From an uncultured Bermanella sp. (lineage in GTDB: Bacteria; Pseudomonadota; Gammaproteobacteria; Pseudomonadales; Oceanobacteraceae), in NCBI GenBank assembly GCA_913058575.1, contig CAJXRF010000019.1, forward strand, positions 1-64,000: 64,000 bases of DNA, written 5' to 3'. The translations under genes were made by a program, and so were the position numbers. The notes under the pieces were generated by a model, which was not told where the DNA came from, made no database searches, and saw only the letters and a program-made list of their open reading frames with translations. Shown here piece after piece: positions 28,761 to 37,534 of this stretch. Positions within the stretch are counted from its first letter, which is position 1. Each line of letters starts with the position of its first letter.

Positions 28761-29222
28761 ATGCAAACAGTTTTCAAAAAGACAGAGCTAAAGATGGCGC
28801 TGGATTTCATGCAGCAAATTCCGTTTAACCGCCATGTGGGTTTAGAAGTTCATAGCTTTACGGATGCTGAAGTCATTTTTAAAATGAAAATGCGTGACGA
28901 ATTAGTTGGCAATTGGATGCAAGGTATTTTACATGGCGGGGTTATTTCTAGTGCTTTAGATGTGGCAGGTGGCGCAGCAGCCTTAGTGGGCAGTTACGCC
29001 CGCATGGGAGACCTTCCCATAGAAGAAAAAATGAAAACCCTCTCTAAACTGGGCACCATAGACATGCGCGTGGATTTTTTGCGACCCGGTAAAGGGGAAG
29101 AGTTTTTTGCTCATGCCAGTATTTTACGAATTGGCAATAAAGTGGCGGTGACGCGCATGGAATTTAAAAATCAGCTTGATGATTTAATTGCGGTGGGTAC
29201 TGGTACTTATTTGTGTGGCTAG
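28761..29222 (+). CDS. Hotdog-fold thioesterase, PaaI/YigI-like
   Basis: A 153-residue single hotdog-domain protein of the 4HBT group. The signature HGGVISSALDVAGGAAAL follows GNWMQGIL, and the strand IDMRVDFLRPG leads into the second half. It is probably an acyl-CoA thioesterase in the cytosol; the acyl substrate cannot be read from the sequence. ATG at 28761 is preferred because a longer in-frame start (28674) falls within the upstream terminator hairpin. No operon partner is evident. Confidence 0.85.
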   Translation: MQTVFKKTELKMALDFMQQIPFNRHVGLEVHSFTDAEVIFKMKMRDELVGNWMQGILHGGVISSALDVAGGAAALVGSYARMGDLPIEEKMKTLSKLGTIDMRVDFLRPGKGEEFFAHASILRIGNKVAVTRMEFKNQLDDLIAVGTGTYLCG

Positions 29223-29312
29223 TAAAGGTATTAAGAGAGGGCCAAGCTTCATTATAATTATCAAATATGAAGCTTTGCCCTAGTCGATGACTGAAGGATC
29301 TAAATAATTAAA

Positions 29313-30761
29313 TTAGTTATTTAGATCTAGGTATTCATCAATGTGATCACAGATAGTCGTGGCAATACCTGCATCACAACTCATTTGCATATCAGAGTCA
29401 GCTTCGCCTATATCGGCTACCCACTTACCTGACGTTAATTGATAATTAAGCCAAATGTTTTCACTGCTCAATGCTGCTTCACTGCGCACGCTATTAAGCT
29501 CTTGAAGTTCCATGGCATTTCTTGGGGTAGCAAAGAAATAGTCACCGCTGTTTTCTTGAAGGCAAAGAGTATCGGCATTAGCTAAGGTGGTTTTTTGCGT
29601 GGTGATGGCCCAGCTGTTAATGGCACGACTGCCGTCGCTTTCGACAAGTTTACGACAGGCAGCGTAAAATTCACCACTGCAGCTGGTATCTACAAATCGA
29701 TCATCGCTTGAAGAAAGCTGAGCACAGCTGCCCGTGCCATTGGGTTCGTAACTGCTTTCAGACCAGCTCCAAACCATATCTTCTGGGCCTACAGGATACT
29801 CACCATTTACTTTCCAGCTAGAGCCTGACGCGCCATAGCCGTATAATTCAAATATGTTTAATCCAGCTAACATATAGTCATGAACATCACTTGGGTGCAT
29901 GTTGGCGCTGCTACTGCCTAGTTGACCATCTCTTGTGGTGCCATCTTTGTTTCGTGAGAAAACTGTATTTTTCTTTTCTGTTGACCACCCTTTAAAATCA
30001 GAAACGCTGTTTTCTACATCGATATTATCACCACCGTAAAATGACATGTCATTGAAACCGTTGTCGCCGATGCAATTTTCAGTGTTGAATATGATGATGT
30101 TTTTACCAGCATTAAGTACTTTAGACTTTGTAAGGGTTGCGCTTTCTAGCTCGGTGCAACCGTCTTTGCCATAATCACCATGTGTGTCGGTGAGTTCTGT
30201 GCGGTACACATAGTCGTATATCTTTCCGTCGATCTTTTTCTCTACTTTGTTAATATTGTTTTTAGCATCGCTGGCCAGTTCAAGTTTTAACAAAATAACT
30301 TGGTCATCATTGCCATCTTTTATCCAGTCTCTAATATCTTCTAGGCCCTTATAAAATTTCCGGTTCCCCGTAATACCGTCAATGCACTCGCCGAAAGAAG
30401 TTACGTTGTTATGGCACATGCGAATGGCGGAGCTGTCGTAGTGTAAGTCAAATACCAGCTCTCTAACTCCTTGCTCCATTTGCTCTTTTAAAGAGGACGA
30501 CTGATTGAAATCCATTAAGTTATCGTCGTCGGCATTGGCAAATGAGTTATGGCTTCCTACCCAAGTTGATTGGGCTAAGGGGGCATCATTGTCTAATGAG
30601 TTCTGAATCGAAAGGGCGCGTTCGGCCCATTCAACTTGCGATTCAGCCACTGCATTACCACATAATAAGGCCAGTAATCCTGTGCCTATGATGTGTCTTA
30701 TGGGAGATGTTGAAATATTTAAAAGGGGTGTGTTAGGAGAACTGGATGATTGAGATGTCAT
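29313..30761 (-). CDS. Secreted PLC-like phosphodiesterase with a C-type lectin-like tail
   Basis: A 482-residue exported protein. After a cytosolic preface of about 20 residues there is a hydrophobic signal (HIIGTGLLALLCGNAVA). Residues about 60-320 look like a PI-PLC X-type TIM barrel: the STWVGSHNSF and RELVFDLHYD motifs place the catalytic histidine and barrel acids, and RMCHNNV follows. Residues about 335-455 look like a C-type lectin-like domain, with many cysteines and segments such as TLCLQENSGDYFFATPRNAM and IWLNYQLTSGKW. The combination suggests a secreted phosphodiesterase that binds glycan or surface material. Substrate and lectin specificity are unknown. AAGG precedes the ATG. 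Confidence 0.62.
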   Translation of the reverse strand: MTSQSSSSPNTPLLNISTSPIRHIIGTGLLALLCGNAVAESQVEWAERALSIQNSLDNDAPLAQSTWVGSHNSFANADDDNLMDFNQSSSLKEQMEQGVRELVFDLHYDSSAIRMCHNNVTSFGECIDGITGNRKFYKGLEDIRDWIKDGNDDQVILLKLELASDAKNNINKVEKKIDGKIYDYVYRTELTDTHGDYGKDGCTELESATLTKSKVLNAGKNIIIFNTENCIGDNGFNDMSFYGGDNIDVENSVSDFKGWSTEKKNTVFSRNKDGTTRDGQLGSSSANMHPSDVHDYMLAGLNIFELYGYGASGSSWKVNGEYPVGPEDMVWSWSESSYEPNGTGSCAQLSSSDDRFVDTSCSGEFYAACRKLVESDGSRAINSWAITTQKTTLANADTLCLQENSGDYFFATPRNAMELQELNSVRSEAALSSENIWLNYQLTSGKWVADIGEADSDMQMSCDAGIATTICDHIDEYLDLNN

Positions 30762-30922
30762 GGCCTTACCTATTTATTGTTATTTTTTAATTTTACGCAA
30801 TTAACAATATAGAGGGGTAAGGCTGAGTCTTTTATGATTTCGTGCCAGTGTCCGCAATGGTGATATTTTGTCTTAAAAAAGGCCTAAAGGTGATTAAGGT
30901 TTTTTATTTAAAAGCCTTCCCC

Positions 30923-32161
30923 TTAACTTGGCAGAGGGGCGTTAGGCAAGGGCAATTTCGGCAATATAGGCCCTAAACCTAATTTTACCATTTCCAATGC
31001 TTTCACTGTGTCATGATTGGCCATATATAAACGACTCAATTCATTACGCGTTTCGAAATGGCTTTCTTGATGTAAGCTGGATTCAAAATAAAATAAGGCT
31101 TCATCGAAATCCTCATTTAATAAAGACAAACGCCCCAGTGTTAGTAATAACATGGCATCGTTGGGACGTTGCTTTAATTGATCTTTTGCAAAAAGTAATT
31201 GGCGTTTGCTATCTTTTCCCTGCAGACATCCATATTGACGAATAAGCTCTTCGTTCCAATGAATGGATAGGAACTGACGTAATGCCATCTCCCCTTGATG
31301 ATGATCATTTAAGGTAATTATGTGAGCAAAAAAATTCTGAGCAATAGGCACAAAATCAAGCTGCTTTAAAATGCGTTTAGGAACCTTATCCCACATTTCG
31401 AACATAACCTTAGGATCTTTACTACTGGCGTTACGTGAGTTTACGAGATTGGTGATAAGTTCGTCATAAGCTTTAATTTCAAGTTTAATGGTTTCTTTAT
31501 TGGGCAATAATTTGTATTTATTAAAGGCAGGTAATAATGCCAATACCGATTGCCAGTCTTCAAGTTTCGTGTAGGTTTTTAATAATAAATTATTAACATA
31601 CTGATGCTTAGGAAACGTTTTTTTCAAACGTAAACAGGTTGCAAGGCTTTGTTCGTATTGCTTTCGTTCAATTTGAAACTGAGCCTGCTGAAGGCCCACA
31701 GCAAGTTCTGCACCATTGGTGCTTTTGTTGGCTTCAATTAATAATTCGTCGCTATGTGGGTAATTTCCGGCTTGATGGGCAGCTCGTGCGGCGGCTAAAT
31801 AATTGATGATTTTCCCATTGCCTTTGGCACCAGCCAGTAATAGCTTCTCGCTTTGCTTCCAATTTCCTTCTGCTAAAGAAATAAGGCCTTTCACTGTTTT
31901 AGAAATGGCGTGTTTAAGTCCGCGCTCAGAACGCCAGTTACGATAACTGGTTCGGCTTCTTATTAGGCTCATCATCAATTGAATAAAAACATAACCAGAA
32001 ACTAACGTGGCGGTTATTAAAGCAATAAACACCCATAGGCTGGTTTCAAATACCCAGTTATGAAAACTAATTAATATGTAGCCACTGTCTTGGAGTAATA
32101 AATTCCCAACGAAGGAGCCTAATACTAATGTGGCGATAAAAATGAGTAAGCGAAAGTTCAT
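30923..32161 (-). CDS. hemY: HemY, inner-membrane TPR protein of the haem operon
   Basis: A 412-residue protein with two N-terminal membrane helices (about 5-25 and 40-62), the HemY_N domain, then TPR-like helical repeats to the end. It is the gammaproteobacterial HemY, not the oxygen-dependent protoporphyrinogen oxidase of the same name in Bacillus; its biochemical role is unsettled. The hemX stop and the hemY start share one base (TAATG). It is the last gene of hemC-hemD-hemX-hemY. Confidence 0.93.
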   Translation of the reverse strand: MNFRLLIFIATLVLGSFVGNLLLQDSGYILISFHNWVFETSLWVFIALITATLVSGYVFIQLMMSLIRSRTSYRNWRSERGLKHAISKTVKGLISLAEGNWKQSEKLLLAGAKGNGKIINYLAAARAAHQAGNYPHSDELLIEANKSTNGAELAVGLQQAQFQIERKQYEQSLATCLRLKKTFPKHQYVNNLLLKTYTKLEDWQSVLALLPAFNKYKLLPNKETIKLEIKAYDELITNLVNSRNASSKDPKVMFEMWDKVPKRILKQLDFVPIAQNFFAHIITLNDHHQGEMALRQFLSIHWNEELIRQYGCLQGKDSKRQLLFAKDQLKQRPNDAMLLLTLGRLSLLNEDFDEALFYFESSLHQESHFETRNELSRLYMANHDTVKALEMVKLGLGPILPKLPLPNAPLPS

Positions 32162-33306
32162 TAGGCTTGCTCCGCTGTCTTCTTAACAATGGGTTTCATG
32201 GTAGGCGTAATAGGTTGGGTAACAGCCTCATTTTTCTCACTGTTTATGTCGCTCGGCCTATGGGTTCTATCTGACAACAGCTGACGCAATAAACGCAGTG
32301 ACTGACTAACATCGGGAATGTTTATTTGAATGTTTTGGGCTTTAAGCTGTTTAATACTTTCACTTAGGCTCGCCGCCTTATGATGGCGAAGCTTGCTGTC
32401 TATCCACTGATTAGCATTTGTGAGGCTGGCTTCATATAAGGTTTGATCGGCTTTTAATAACGCCCATTGAGCCTGTTCAAGCATAAGACGTAAGCTGTGT
32501 TCCAGGAGTTGGTATTGCTGAGTATTAAGCGGTGCATCAAATGGTTTGTCTGATTTTTTAAGGCTTACTAAGGATTTAAGTTGGGCCATTAAACTGATAC
32601 TGCCTTCATTAACTGCATTACTTTGGGCATCAACATTATTAAGTGCCTGATTTGTAAAGCTGGTTGGAGGCTGAATGTCTTGGTGAATGCTGGCCTTTAG
32701 CGCTTGGATTTGTGTATAGATACCTTGGCGATCTATTTTTTTATCTTGGCCTAGCAATAACATTTCTTCGGCAATTTTTTCACGAACTATGAGTAAACCG
32801 GGGTCATCTAAACTGGCCAAAATTTGGTTGCTGGCATCAAATAGGGCCCATGCTGCGCTGAGCTCTTGTTGTAAATTAACCCTTTGATTGCCCAGTCTTA
32901 ACAAATACTCCACTTCGGCCAGTTTCCAGTCGTCCATTTTGGCCCCTGGAATTTGATTGATGGTTTGTTGCATGGAACCTAATTGTTTGTCCATGCTGGC
33001 TAGTTGCTTAAGCTGTAGTCCTTGTTCGGCGCTTTTAGTGAGTTGATCTTTCGTTTGGGCTTTAAAGTCACGATCTAATAGTTGGATATGGCTTTCAAGG
33101 GCGCTGTTTTGCTTAATAAGCGTCTCAACTCGGTATTGAAAAAAGCCCACGGCCAATACAAAAACAAGGGCAATAACGGCCCACAAAATCCAAGGTGATT
33201 TTTTGATTTGCTTTTGTTGTGGTTTATTTTTCGCGCTTTGAGCTTTTTCAGGCTTGTTGGTAGGTGATGATGGCTTACCAGGGATAGGTGTCTTGTTCTC
33301 GCTCAC
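32161..33306 (-). CDS. hemX: HemX, membrane protein of the haem operon
   Basis: A 381-residue HemX-family protein (PF04375), often mis-annotated as uroporphyrinogen-III C-methyltransferase. It has a Pro/Lys-rich cytosolic N-terminus (about 1-38), one membrane helix (WILWAVIALVFVLAVGFF), a coiled coil, and a helical periplasmic domain with DDWKLAEVEYLLRLGNQRV. There is no methyltransferase fold. It lies 63 bp after hemD and abuts hemY. Confidence 0.94.
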   Translation of the reverse strand: MSENKTPIPGKPSSPTNKPEKAQSAKNKPQQKQIKKSPWILWAVIALVFVLAVGFFQYRVETLIKQNSALESHIQLLDRDFKAQTKDQLTKSAEQGLQLKQLASMDKQLGSMQQTINQIPGAKMDDWKLAEVEYLLRLGNQRVNLQQELSAAWALFDASNQILASLDDPGLLIVREKIAEEMLLLGQDKKIDRQGIYTQIQALKASIHQDIQPPTSFTNQALNNVDAQSNAVNEGSISLMAQLKSLVSLKKSDKPFDAPLNTQQYQLLEHSLRLMLEQAQWALLKADQTLYEASLTNANQWIDSKLRHHKAASLSESIKQLKAQNIQINIPDVSQSLRLLRQLLSDRTHRPSDINSEKNEAVTQPITPTMKPIVKKTAEQA

Positions 33307-33369
33307 GGTGTATTCCCTTTTATAAATAATATAAACAAATAAATGTTGGTCATAACAGGGCTTGGCCCA

Positions 33370-34146
33370 TTAACGAACTGAAATGCTATCTAAGCTAGCC
33401 AATAGGTTTTCAGCTTTTAAATGCCCACAAACGTGTACTTTTTCAAAGCCAAGTGTCGTGGCTATTTTGGCGATGCGCTCACTGGGTACAATTAAATACA
33501 GATTTAAGCCCGCACTAAGTGGCGTTAGTTCATGAGCCAGTTGTTGAGCCATTTCAGCACTGGTGATTAAAGCATAATGTATTTGCCTTTGGCTGAGTAG
33601 CTTTGCAAGTTCACCATCTGAAAAGCGCAGCGGAACTCGTTCATATAGCTGAGCATATTGAACACTGGCCCCTCGGGATTTTAAGGTGTCAGCTAATAAC
33701 TCACGGCCTCCTTTGCCCCTTAAAATTAAGACTTTTTTGTGGGTCATATCTTGAAGGCCATCTAGCAACAACAGACCTTCACTATGATTTTTAGCAGGGA
33801 CGATGAACTCTATGCCAAGCTTTTTAAAGGGTAATGCACTACTGGGGCCTACCGCATACCAATGAATGCCTTCTGGTATTTGTGGCCAGTATTGATCAAT
33901 CCAGTCTACCGCGAGGGTAGAGGCATTGCTGCTGACACTGATCACCACATCAAAATCACACAAATTGAGAATATGCTGTTTGATGGCAAGAAATTCGGTA
34001 TGCGAATCAGTTTGGAAGGGCTGAATTTCTAGTAATGGCTGGCGAATACAATGCCAGCCATGATCTTCAAGCGCCGTCACGAGTTCTTCACCTTGGCCCA
34101 GGGGACGAGTGAAAAGCACAGAGCCCTTATGGGTAGGCTGAAGCAT
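33370..34146 (-). CDS. hemD: Uroporphyrinogen-III synthase
   Basis: A 258-residue HemD that cyclises hydroxymethylbilane to uroporphyrinogen III. The sequence is poorly conserved, as is normal for HemD, but the two-domain layout is visible, with VLFTRPLGQGEELVTALE at the start and VLILRGKGGRELLADTLKSRG in the middle. Its ATG follows the hemC TAA without any gap, so translation is probably coupled. Confidence 0.95.
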   Translation of the reverse strand: MLQPTHKGSVLFTRPLGQGEELVTALEDHGWHCIRQPLLEIQPFQTDSHTEFLAIKQHILNLCDFDVVISVSSNASTLAVDWIDQYWPQIPEGIHWYAVGPSSALPFKKLGIEFIVPAKNHSEGLLLLDGLQDMTHKKVLILRGKGGRELLADTLKSRGASVQYAQLYERVPLRFSDGELAKLLSQRQIHYALITSAEMAQQLAHELTPLSAGLNLYLIVPSERIAKIATTLGFEKVHVCGHLKAENLLASLDSISVR

Positions 34147-35079
34147 TTAGTCTACCTTGTGACCATAAACATCACTGAGTATACGCGCGGCACCTTGTGC
34201 TAATAAATCTTCAGCGGCTTGAATGCCAATTTGTTCAGCTTGGGAGACATTACCAGTAACCTGGCTGCGAATGATCTCTTGACCGTCTTCGCTGCCCACC
34301 AAGCCCCGTAAGAAAAGTTCATCGCCATTAAGTGTGGCATAACAAGCGATAGGCACTTGGCATCCGCCTTGTAAACGTTTATTCATGGCGCGCTCACTCA
34401 TAACGCGGGCAGCGGTAGGCGCATGGTTTAGTGGCGCCAATAAGGCTTTTGTTATGTCGTCATCTACACGACATTCAATGCCCACGGCACCTTGACCACC
34501 GGCTGGCAAACTAATGCCATCGCTCATGGCTTGAGCAATACGATCTTGTAGTTCAAGGCGAAGAAGGCCGGCGGTGGCAAGGATGATGGCATCGTAATCG
34601 CCTGCATCTAATTTGCCCAAACGGGTTTGCACGTTGCCCCTTAGGCTGGTTATTTTCAGGTCGGGGCGGGCTGCCAATAACTGGCACTGCCGGCGTAAGC
34701 TTGAGGTGCCCACATGAGCGCCCTGCGGTAAATCTTCAAAGCTTTTATAATTATTTGATACAAAAGCATCGGTGGGGTTTTCTCGCTCGCAAATGACCGA
34801 CAACCCTAAGCCTTCTGGAAATTCCATGGGGACATCTTTCATGCTATGAACCGCGATGTCGGCGCGGCCATCTAACATGGCCACTTCTAATTCTTTAACA
34901 AACAGCCCCTTACCGCCAATTTTGGCCAAGGGAGTATCAAGGATTTTGTCTCCTTGAGTGGTAAAGGTGACTAGCTCAACCTCTAATTGAGGGTGTAACT
35001 TTTGTAGTTCAGCCTTAACAAATTCGGCTTGCCATAAAGCCAATTTACTTTTGCGCGTGGCGATGCGTAATACAGACAT
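34147..35079 (-). CDS. hemC: Porphobilinogen deaminase (hydroxymethylbilane synthase)
   Basis: A 310-residue enzyme that links four porphobilinogens into hydroxymethylbilane. The signature segments [40 protein letters not shown] and [14 protein letters not shown] are present. The cofactor-binding cysteine lies in [14 protein letters not shown] chose the ATG at 35079 ([11 protein letters not shown]), preceded by AAGGGC; a longer frame adds 43 residues foreign to the family. It heads the hemCDXY operon and is divergent from an enoyl-CoA hydratase gene. Confidence 0.97.
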   Translation of the reverse strand: MSVLRIATRKSKLALWQAEFVKAELQKLHPQLEVELVTFTTQGDKILDTPLAKIGGKGLFVKELEVAMLDGRADIAVHSMKDVPMEFPEGLGLSVICERENPTDAFVSNNYKSFEDLPQGAHVGTSSLRRQCQLLAARPDLKITSLRGNVQTRLGKLDAGDYDAIILATAGLLRLELQDRIAQAMSDGISLPAGGQGAVGIECRVDDDITKALLAPLNHAPTAARVMSERAMNKRLQGGCQVPIACYATLNGDELFLRGLVGSEDGQEIIRSQVTGNVSQAEQIGIQAAEDLLAQGAARILSDVYGHKVD

Positions 35080-35253
35080 AAATAAGCCCTTGGATTCACA
35101 CAAATATAAGATTGGGGCATGATACGGCAGATTTAGACAAGTTTCAGGGCCTAAATCATCCATAGGCTGATAAACTGCGTTTTTTAATGGGCTCTCATTG
35201 CTCGTCAATTACCACGATCTTCTTTATTAACCTTCCTTTATAAGGGTAAGTTC

Positions 35254-36012
35254 ATGATTAGCACCTCGTTAGAGAATCGAATTTTAAGCATTATTTTTGA
35301 CCGCAGTGATAAGAAGAATGCCATCACCAATGAGATGTATCTAGCAGCAGAAAAAGCAATTTTAGACGCTGGAAAAAATAGCGAAGTGCGCGTGGTGCTG
35401 TTCAAGGGCGAAGGCGGTAATTTCACAAGCGGCAATGATTTAGTAGATTTCCTTAAAAACCCTCCAGCAGGTGATGAGCCTCCGGTTTTAAAATTCTTAT
35501 TGGCATTGGCCCGCTGCCCTAAACCTGTAGTGGCTGGTGTAACCGGTTTAGCCGTAGGCATTGGCACCACTATGTTAGCCCATTGCGATTATGTGGTGGC
35601 CGCAAGCGATGCTCGCTTTAAATTGCCTTTTGTGGATTTAGGGGTGTGGCCTGAAGGGGGCTCTAGTTTGTTGTTTCCCAACTTAATGGGACACAGCCAA
35701 GCGGCGGAGCTTTTAATGCTGGCAGATGTATTTGGCAGTGAAAAAGCCGATAAAGTAGGTTTGTTGAATGCAGTGGTGGCAAGCGAAGAAGTATTGCCAG
35801 CCGCTCTTAAAGTGGCCACTAAGCTGGCTAATAAAGCGCCTAACGCTTTAGCAAAAACCAAAGCCTTAATTAAGCAAACCTACCTTGCTGAATTGGAAAC
35901 TCGAATGACCCAAGAGATTCATGGCTTTGCAGAATTGCTAAATGGTCCTGAAGCTAAAGAAGCGTTAGGGGCGTTTATGGAAAAACGTGCGCCGGATTTT
36001 TCTAAATTCTAA
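35254..36012 (+). CDS. Enoyl-CoA hydratase/isomerase family protein
   Basis: A 252-residue crotonase-fold enzyme. The oxyanion-hole segments are EGGNFTSGNDLVDF (about residue 53) and GVTGLAVGIGTTMLAHCDYVV (about 95-115). The acid residue in VDLGVWPEGGSS sits at the position of the isomerase-type glutamate, while the first hydratase glutamate is not evident. An isomerase-like activity on unsaturated acyl-CoAs is thus more likely than hydration, but the substrate is unknown. It is monocistronic, with AAGGGTAAG before the ATG. Confidence 0.88.
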   Translation: MISTSLENRILSIIFDRSDKKNAITNEMYLAAEKAILDAGKNSEVRVVLFKGEGGNFTSGNDLVDFLKNPPAGDEPPVLKFLLALARCPKPVVAGVTGLAVGIGTTMLAHCDYVVAASDARFKLPFVDLGVWPEGGSSLLFPNLMGHSQAAELLMLADVFGSEKADKVGLLNAVVASEEVLPAALKVATKLANKAPNALAKTKALIKQTYLAELETRMTQEIHGFAELLNGPEAKEALGAFMEKRAPDFSKF

Positions 36013-36067
36013 TGGTTTTTTAGGCGACCGCTTATGGTCGTCTAAGAAGGTTGGGTTAGCTGCATTG

Positions 36068-36345
36068 AGTTCTGCACAAATTCTGTGGATAACCTACGGG
36101 AAAACTAAAGGACAGATGTCCCTTAGTCCCAGCTGCTGCCCTATGCCGTCAAATTGGTTAAAATCACGGCATTTTAAAATCATAAAAAAGATTGATTTTT
36201 AAATTTTTATTTTATTTTTTTGTAAAATAAATTCAGAAGGAAAAAGTTCTGCACAAATTCTGTGGATAACTTCCTGCATAACTTAGGGACATTTACGCTT
36301 AGGCCACGGCTTTAGTATCTCTCTTTTAAATTGGTTAAAAACACG
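36068..36345. repeat. Imperfect 177-bp-period duplication with two DnaA boxes
   Basis: This lies in the 336-bp gene-free stretch 36013-36348. A 26-bp block ending CTGTGGATAAC occurs identically at 36068-36093 and 36245-36270. A second block, AAATTGGTTAAAA followed by CACG, occurs at 36151 and 36328, the same 177-bp offset, while the sequence between them is about half identical. Each copy contains TGTGGATAA (36084-36092, 36261-36269), whose complement TTATCCACA is a perfect DnaA box. An AT-rich stretch (about 36165-36240) lies between the copies. The second copy abuts the lrgA start. Confidence 0.85.
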
Positions 36346-36348
36346 TCT

Positions 36349-36693
36349 ATGTTAAACGGTTTTATTATCTTGCTTATTTTTTTCCTAATAGGGGAGTTCA
36401 TTGCCAACTTATTTGCTTGGCCTATTCCTGGCTCAGTCATGGGGATGCTGGTGTTGTTTATTTTTTTAATTGCTCGCTCGGGGATTCCAAAATCCATTAA
36501 GCACTCCAGCGAAACACTATTGCCCTACCTGCCTTTGTTTATTGTGCCGGCTTCTGTGGGAATCGTGGGGCATTTATACCTGCTACAGCAAGATGGGTTA
36601 ATTATTGTATTGGCTATGATCGCAAGCTTGGTGGTGGGCATACCTCTTTGCGGCTGGTTAATGCAGAAAATATTAGCGTGGCAGGCAAAATAA
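36349..36693 (+). CDS. LrgA/CidA-family holin-like membrane protein
   Basis: A 114-residue membrane protein with four predicted helices. The family motif PIPGSVMGMLVLFI lies near residue 24 and LPYLPLFIVPASVGI near 65 (PF03788). LrgA/CidA proteins act with LrgB/CidB in control of murein hydrolase export, lysis or metabolite transport; the exact activity is debated. ATG at 36349 is taken as the start, since an upstream TTG at 36331 lies in the duplicated spacer; no strong ribosome site is visible for either. The lrgB partner follows after 54 bp. Confidence 0.9.
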   Translation: MLNGFIILLIFFLIGEFIANLFAWPIPGSVMGMLVLFIFLIARSGIPKSIKHSSETLLPYLPLFIVPASVGIVGHLYLLQQDGLIIVLAMIASLVVGIPLCGWLMQKILAWQAK

Positions 36694-36747
36694 TGTTTAT
36701 CCATTTTTTTTATTGTTAGTTAAACCCAATTTAGTAAGGCAGGTGAA

Positions 36748-37455
36748 ATGATGCATTGGCAAGCGGCATTATCTGGAATTTGGCAAAGTCCTTACTTGGG
36801 GTTGCTGCTTACCTTAATGAGTTTTCAAGCTGGGCTAGTACTTTTTAAACGCTCAGGTTCGAAACCTTGGTTACACCCTGTGCTGGTTAGTGCGGCAAGT
36901 TTGTGTGCGATTATTTTGCTTACCGACCTAAGCTATGAGCGGTACTTTGAAAGCGCGAATTTTTTAAATCAAATTTTAGGGCCGGTTATCGTGGCCTTGG
37001 CGATACCTCTTTATGAAAATATTAATTTATTAAAGCGTTACTGGTTTGCCTTTGTGGTTAGCAATGTAGTTGGCGGTGGCGTGACCATTTTCATGGCAGT
37101 AGCCATCGTGTATTTAGGGCAGGGCAGCGATGTGAGTGTTAATACCATGTGGACAAAGTCTATCACCACAGCCATTGCCATTGATCTGGCGCCTGGCATT
37201 GGTGGTGTGGCCGCTTTGGCTGCTGCATTGGTAATGTTTACTGGCGTGTTTGGGGCCATGATCGCGCCTTCTTTGCTGAGATTGTTTCGAATTAATCATG
37301 CGGCTGCGCAAGGCACTGCTCTGGGTGTGTGTGCTCATGCGGTAGGAACGGCTCGAGCCCTTGAAATGGGCAGTGTACAAGGCGCTTTTGCTGCATTAAG
37401 TATGTGTTTCATGGCATTGCTATGCGCTTTGCTTTTGCCGTTTATGTTGTCTTAG
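36748..37455 (+). CDS. LrgB/CidB-family membrane protein
   Basis: A 235-residue multi-helix protein of PF04172. Typical segments are GPVIVALAIPLYEN (about 77), KSITTAIAIDLAPGIGGVAAL (about 132-153) and GTALGVCAHAVGTARALE (about 190). It pairs with the LrgA-like protein encoded just upstream. AAGGCAGGTG precedes a double ATG, so the first residue could be one codon later. The regulator usually found with lrgAB (LytSR or a LysR) is not adjacent, although the algZ-algR pair elsewhere in the window belongs to the LytSR family. Confidence 0.93.
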   Translation: MMHWQAALSGIWQSPYLGLLLTLMSFQAGLVLFKRSGSKPWLHPVLVSAASLCAIILLTDLSYERYFESANFLNQILGPVIVALAIPLYENINLLKRYWFAFVVSNVVGGGVTIFMAVAIVYLGQGSDVSVNTMWTKSITTAIAIDLAPGIGGVAALAAALVMFTGVFGAMIAPSLLRLFRINHAAAQGTALGVCAHAVGTARALEMGSVQGAFAALSMCFMALLCALLLPFMLS

Positions 37456-37534
37456 CCTAACCCATCCACGGTGCGACACCAGTATTGATAAACAGGTCTA
37501 TACTTAAATCGCACCGACTGGCCAAGGACAGGCA

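Noticed and set aside
30762-30922. Terminator between the PLC-like gene and hemY
   Set aside because: The AT-rich inverted pieces near 30870-30920 do not form a stem of more than about six pairs with a T run.
37114-37380. Minus-strand 88-codon frame in lrgB
   Set aside because: It is the antisense of a conserved membrane protein gene, with basic Ser/Gln/His-rich composition that does not resemble a protein.
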